From: Candidatus Blastococcus massiliensis AP3
GTDB taxonomy: Bacteria; Actinomycetota; Actinomycetes; Mycobacteriales; Geodermatophilaceae
Assembly (NCBI RefSeq): GCF_000582785.1
Contig: NZ_HG931173.1
Location: forward strand, 1,303,469 to 1,367,468
DNA: 64,000 nucleotides
Reading direction: 5' to 3'
Position 1 is the stretch's first letter, and each line of letters begins with the position of its first letter. A model generated the notes under the pieces. The model searched no databases, was not told where the DNA came from, and saw only the letters and a list, made by a program, of their open reading frames with translations. The position numbers and the translations under genes are program-made. Below are positions 58,307 through 64,000 of this stretch, piece by piece.

Positions 58307-60624
58307 GGGTGCAGCTGGGGGGTCGCGCCGGTCTGGGCGTGCGGATGCCGCGCCATCGGCGCCGGCGTCTCGGGCTGCCCCTCGACGACCCGGCCGTCCT
58401 GCGGGAGCGTCTGCAGCGGCAGGCCGGACAGCAGCTCGGCCACGCGGACGCGGATCGCGGCGGCCAGGTCCTCCGGGCTGCCCGTCGCGTCCAGCACCAG
58501 GTAGCGGTCGGGATCGGCCTCCGCGAGCGCCCGGAACGTCTGCCGTACCCGCTGGTGGAAGTCCAGGGACTCCGACTCCATCCGGTCGGCCACCGCGCGG
58601 CCGCGGGCGCGGGCGAGCCCGAGCTCGGGCGGCAGGTCGAGCAGCACCGTCAGGTCCGGCTGCAGCCCGCCGGTGGCCCACCGGGACAGCATCCGCACGT
58701 CGTCGAGCGGGATCGTCCGGCCCGCGCCCTGGTAGGCCAGGGAGCTGTCCACGAAGCGGTCGGTGATGACGACCGCGCCCGCCTCGAGCGCGGGCCGGAG
58801 GACGTCCTCCACGTGCTGGGCGCGGTCGGCGGCGTACAGCAGCGCCTCCGAGCGCGGGGCGATCCCCGTCTGCGAGCGGTCGAGCAGGATCGAGCGGATG
58901 CTGGCGCCCGAGGGCGTCGCGCCGGGCTCGAAGGTGGCCTGGGCGACGAGGCCCTCTCTGGTGAGCCACTCCTGCAGCCTCTTGACCTGGGTGGACTTGC
59001 CGGCACCCTCGCCGCCCTCGAAGGCGATGAGCACCCCGCCCCCGGCCAGGCGACGCCGGGCCGTGGTGTCCCGGCGCAGCGCGGTGACGACGTCGGCCAG
59101 CAGGGGCACGGGCCGGCCGTCGTCCATCTGCCGGTAGGCCAGCACGCCGACGCCGACGGCGATCAGCCCGGCGGCGAACAGGGCCAGCCGCTCACCGGTG
59201 ACCGACACGTCGAACAGCCCCAGGTCCACCGTCCGCCGCTCGAAGAGACCGACGGCGAAGGGCGTGAAGGCGAGGCTGAGGATGAGCGCCGCCCGGACCA
59301 GCGAGTTCACCAGCGCGAACGTGCGTCCGCGGACCGCGTCCTCGACCTCGGTGCCCAGCAGCGTGAACCCGGCGAGGTAGGCGATCCCGGCGAAGAAGCC
59401 CATGGCGACGACGAGCGCCAGCGCCATCCACAGCGCGACGCTCCAGACCAGCAGCAGCACCATGGCCCCGGCGCCGACGATGGCGATGCCGAACAGCCGC
59501 TGGCGGGACAGGTCGCGCGCCACGCTGGGGCCCACGGCGATGCCGATGCCGAGACCGACGAAGACCGCGCCGAACAGCAGTCCGTACGCGGCCGAGCCGG
59601 CATCGAGCGAGCGGGCGAAGGCCTGGCCGGTGGCGATGACCACGCCCGCGGCCATGAACGCGCCGCTGATGCCGACGACCAGTCCCCGGACCAGCGGCGT
59701 GTGGCCGGCGAAGGTGAAGCCGCTGCGCAGCGAGCCCAGGAAGCTCTCGCCGCCCTCGACGGCCGGACTCGCGCTGCGGCGCCCGCTGATCGAGGGGAGG
59801 TTCCAGATGATCACCGCGGCGACCAGGTACGTCAGCGCGTTGAGGTAGAGGGCGAGGTCGATCTCGTCGACCTCGGGGACGGCCTCGCTCAGCGGGGCGC
59901 CGATGACGGCGAGCAGCGAGAAGGCCAGCGCCGCCAGCACGGGGGTGAACCCGTAGGTGGTCACCAGGGACAGCTGGTTGGCCGGCTCCAGTTGGTCGCG
60001 ACGCACCATGTTGGGGACGGCGGCGTCCTTGGCCGGGATGAAGAACAGGCTGACGGCCTCGATGACGAACTGGGCGATGAACAGCCAGACGATCTCGTTG
60101 ACCAGCGGGATCGAGGCGAACAGCAGGAAGCGCACGACGTGGGTGGCCACCATCGTCTTGCGGCGGTCGAAGCGGTCGGCGAAGGCACCGGCGACCGGGC
60201 CCAGCACGATCGCGGGCAGCAGCCGGAACAGCAGCACCGCACCGAGGGCGAAGTTCTGGGCGGCGAACTCGTCGAACTGCGCGGTGGCGGTCGCGGTGAT
60301 GGCCAGCAGGCCGAGCCAGTCGCCGAAGCTCGACAGGCTCGTGCTGTACCAGAGCCGGCGGAAGTCCCGGATCCGCAGGACCGAGCGCAGCTTGGCGACG
60401 AGTCCGACCCCGTCGACCTGGGCGGGCTCGTCCGGCTCGACCGGTGGCGCCACGGCCTCGGGCGGCACGGGCGTCCCGGCCGGCGGCAGCCCGTCACCCT
60501 GCGCGCCCCCGCCCGGCACCGTGGCAGCGCCCTCCGCCGCACGGGGCGGAGGTGCGGTCCGCTCGTCCGGCGCCGCCGGCTCCTCGCGCGGCGACCCCGG
60601 AGGCGTCGGGTCGGAAGGAATCAC
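58303..60624 (-). CDS. tmk: Bifunctional MFS transporter / thymidylate kinase fusion
   Basis: This 773-residue protein has an N-terminal Pro/Glu-rich linker (1-75) and an MFS-like transporter with about 12 helices (about 90-497, including GPVAGAFADRFDRRKTMVAT). It ends with a complete dTMP kinase from about 528, with P-loop FEGGEGAGKST (535-545), ITDRFVDSSLAYQG and the LID-like RARGRAVADRMES. The kinase makes dTDP from dTMP for DNA synthesis. Such a fusion is known in this actinomycete group, but the transported substrate is not. It is the only tmk in the window and overlaps holB by four bases. Confidence 0.92.
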   Translation of the reverse strand: MIPSDPTPPGSPREEPAAPDERTAPPPRAAEGAATVPGGGAQGDGLPPAGTPVPPEAVAPPVEPDEPAQVDGVGLVAKLRSVLRIRDFRRLWYSTSLSSFGDWLGLLAITATATAQFDEFAAQNFALGAVLLFRLLPAIVLGPVAGAFADRFDRRKTMVATHVVRFLLFASIPLVNEIVWLFIAQFVIEAVSLFFIPAKDAAVPNMVRRDQLEPANQLSLVTTYGFTPVLAALAFSLLAVIGAPLSEAVPEVDEIDLALYLNALTYLVAAVIIWNLPSISGRRSASPAVEGGESFLGSLRSGFTFAGHTPLVRGLVVGISGAFMAAGVVIATGQAFARSLDAGSAAYGLLFGAVFVGLGIGIAVGPSVARDLSRQRLFGIAIVGAGAMVLLLVWSVALWMALALVVAMGFFAGIAYLAGFTLLGTEVEDAVRGRTFALVNSLVRAALILSLAFTPFAVGLFERRTVDLGLFDVSVTGERLALFAAGLIAVGVGVLAYRQMDDGRPVPLLADVVTALRRDTTARRRLAGGGVLIAFEGGEGAGKSTQVKRLQEWLTREGLVAQATFEPGATPSGASIRSILLDRSQTGIAPRSEALLYAADRAQHVEDVLRPALEAGAVVITDRFVDSSLAYQGAGRTIPLDDVRMLSRWATGGLQPDLTVLLDLPPELGLARARGRAVADRMESESLDFHQRVRQTFRALAEADPDRYLVLDATGSPEDLAAAIRVRVAELLSGLPLQTLPQDGRVVEGQPETPAPMARHPHAQTGATPQLHP

Positions 60625-60774
60625 GGCTCCCGTGGTCGGAGTGCCCGGGGACGCCAGCCGGCCCCGGCGGGCTCACGGTACCGGCGCACCCCGACGATCC
60701 CGAGACCTTTCCGCCCGTACGGGTGGGTCGCCGGGCTCCCGGCCCCCGCCTCGACGGCGGGGACCGGGGCCCGA

Positions 60775-63645
<2,871 letters not shown>

Positions 63646-64000
63646 GGTGCTCCTGTCGGTGGTGCCAGGTAATGCTGGGGTAATGCTGGGGTGATGCTGG
63701 CTGGGGCGATGCTGGGTGCGGCCCGCAGGGTCGGTGCTCGGCTCCGCGCCGGGGGCCGGCGCCTGGCGCACCGCCGCGAATGGCCCCCTCGGCGGGCCAC
63801 GGTAAGCCACCCGACCGACACGGGGTCGGGGACGACCCTCCCTGGGCGCGCCGTCACCCTGTTCGAACGTGCATGCTCCGTGACTGTTCCCGGAGGCGCC
63901 AGGGCCGTCCCGCCATGGGGTCAGTCAGATCGGCGGGGCGACGCACGGTCCACCCGGGAACGCCACCGCGCCGCGACCCTCCCGCCGGGTGATCCGACGG
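63646..64000 (-). promoter_or_regulatory. topA leader and upstream region to the window end
   Basis: The region holds the direct repeats at 63671-63718 and a TACCGT -10 candidate on the minus strand at 63804-63799. That box would give a leader of about 145 bases containing the repeats. Beyond 63811 I see no convincing gene. A minus-strand frame ending at a TGA near 63930 could be the tail of a gene outside the window, but the evidence is weak. Confidence 0.4.
63671..63718. repeat. Four direct repeats of RATGCTGGGGT upstream of topA
   Basis: AATGCTGGGGT occurs exactly at 63671-63681 and 63682-63692. GATGCTGG follows at 63693 with CTGGGGC between, then GATGCTGGGTG at 63708-63718. Spacing is 11, 11 and 15 bases. 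The copies lie 26-73 bases upstream of the topA GTG. Confidence 0.8.

Noticed and set aside
63811-64000. Possible coding tail of a gene beyond the window on the minus strand
   Set aside because: Only about 23 codons are visible before a TGA. No motif is recognisable, so I did not call it.

Overview
The window is very GC-rich and gene-dense chromosomal DNA from a high-GC Gram-positive actinomycete. Gene content (Lsr2, CarD, ClpC, DisA, two-CIRCE groEL, DUF3263/LytR_C pair, DUF5313, DUF6458, DUF6779) and a thymidylate kinase fused to an MFS transporter point to the Frankia/Geodermatophilaceae side of the phylum (Geodermatophilus, Blastococcus or Modestobacter type). That family-level placement is inference from remembered gene families. 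I see no insertion sequence, prophage, CRISPR array, rRNA operon or plasmid gene; the stretch looks like conserved core chromosome.

Layout. 1-8.4 kb holds assorted single genes: a truncated ATPase-type regulator, small membrane proteins, a LURP-one/scramblase-like protein, an HD hydrolase, a DUF4031 protein, a Gfo/Idh/MocA oxidoreductase, a DUF72 protein and a VOC protein. 8.6-16.4 kb holds groEL with two CIRCE operators, a cold-shock gene, threonine synthase behind a SAM riboswitch, a HAD phosphatase, the VirR-like/DUF3263 pair, a RarD exporter and tRNA-Thr(TGT). 16.4-21.9 kb holds GNAT, a frame-broken membrane protein, a FetB-like permease, an HtrA-type protease, DUF445 and CBS proteins. 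21.9-26 kb is the carD-ispD-ispF-cysS-rlmB block, transcribed leftward. 26-32 kb runs rightward: UbiA prenyltransferase, lipoprotein, radA, disA and mutY, with one leftward membrane-anchored protein between disA and mutY. 32-40 kb is clpC, lsr2, then the leftward operon DUF2520-panC-panD-coaX-lysS. 40-43 kb holds an SDR, a DUF6779 coiled-coil protein and DUF1684. 43-47 kb is an osmoprotectant-type ABC transporter split into divergent arms. 47-56 kb is the leftward block dacB, zincin, tilS, hpt, ftsH, folE, folP, folB, folK, DUF3180. 56-64 kb is ppa, tRNA-Thr(CGT), holB, the MFS-Tmk fusion and topA.

Functional threads are stress and proteostasis (groEL, clpC, ftsH, htrA, csp), cofactor supply (pantothenate/CoA and folate operons with 4-base start/stop overlaps), isoprenoid supply (ispD/ispF), genome maintenance and c-di-AMP (radA, disA, mutY, topA, holB), and translation (cysS, lysS, tilS, rlmB, two Thr tRNAs).

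The most interesting observations are: a substrate-binding protein that appears circularly permuted relative to the ProX/OpuBC family; a SAM riboswitch in front of a threonine synthase; a strict -10-box-to-start-codon spacing of 6-8 bases at many genes, which implies leaderless mRNAs; a perfect 12+1+12 palindrome next to duplicated ribosome-binding-site repeats; the MFS-dTMP kinase fusion; decapeptide repeats in the DUF6779 protein; and 11-base direct repeats in front of topA.
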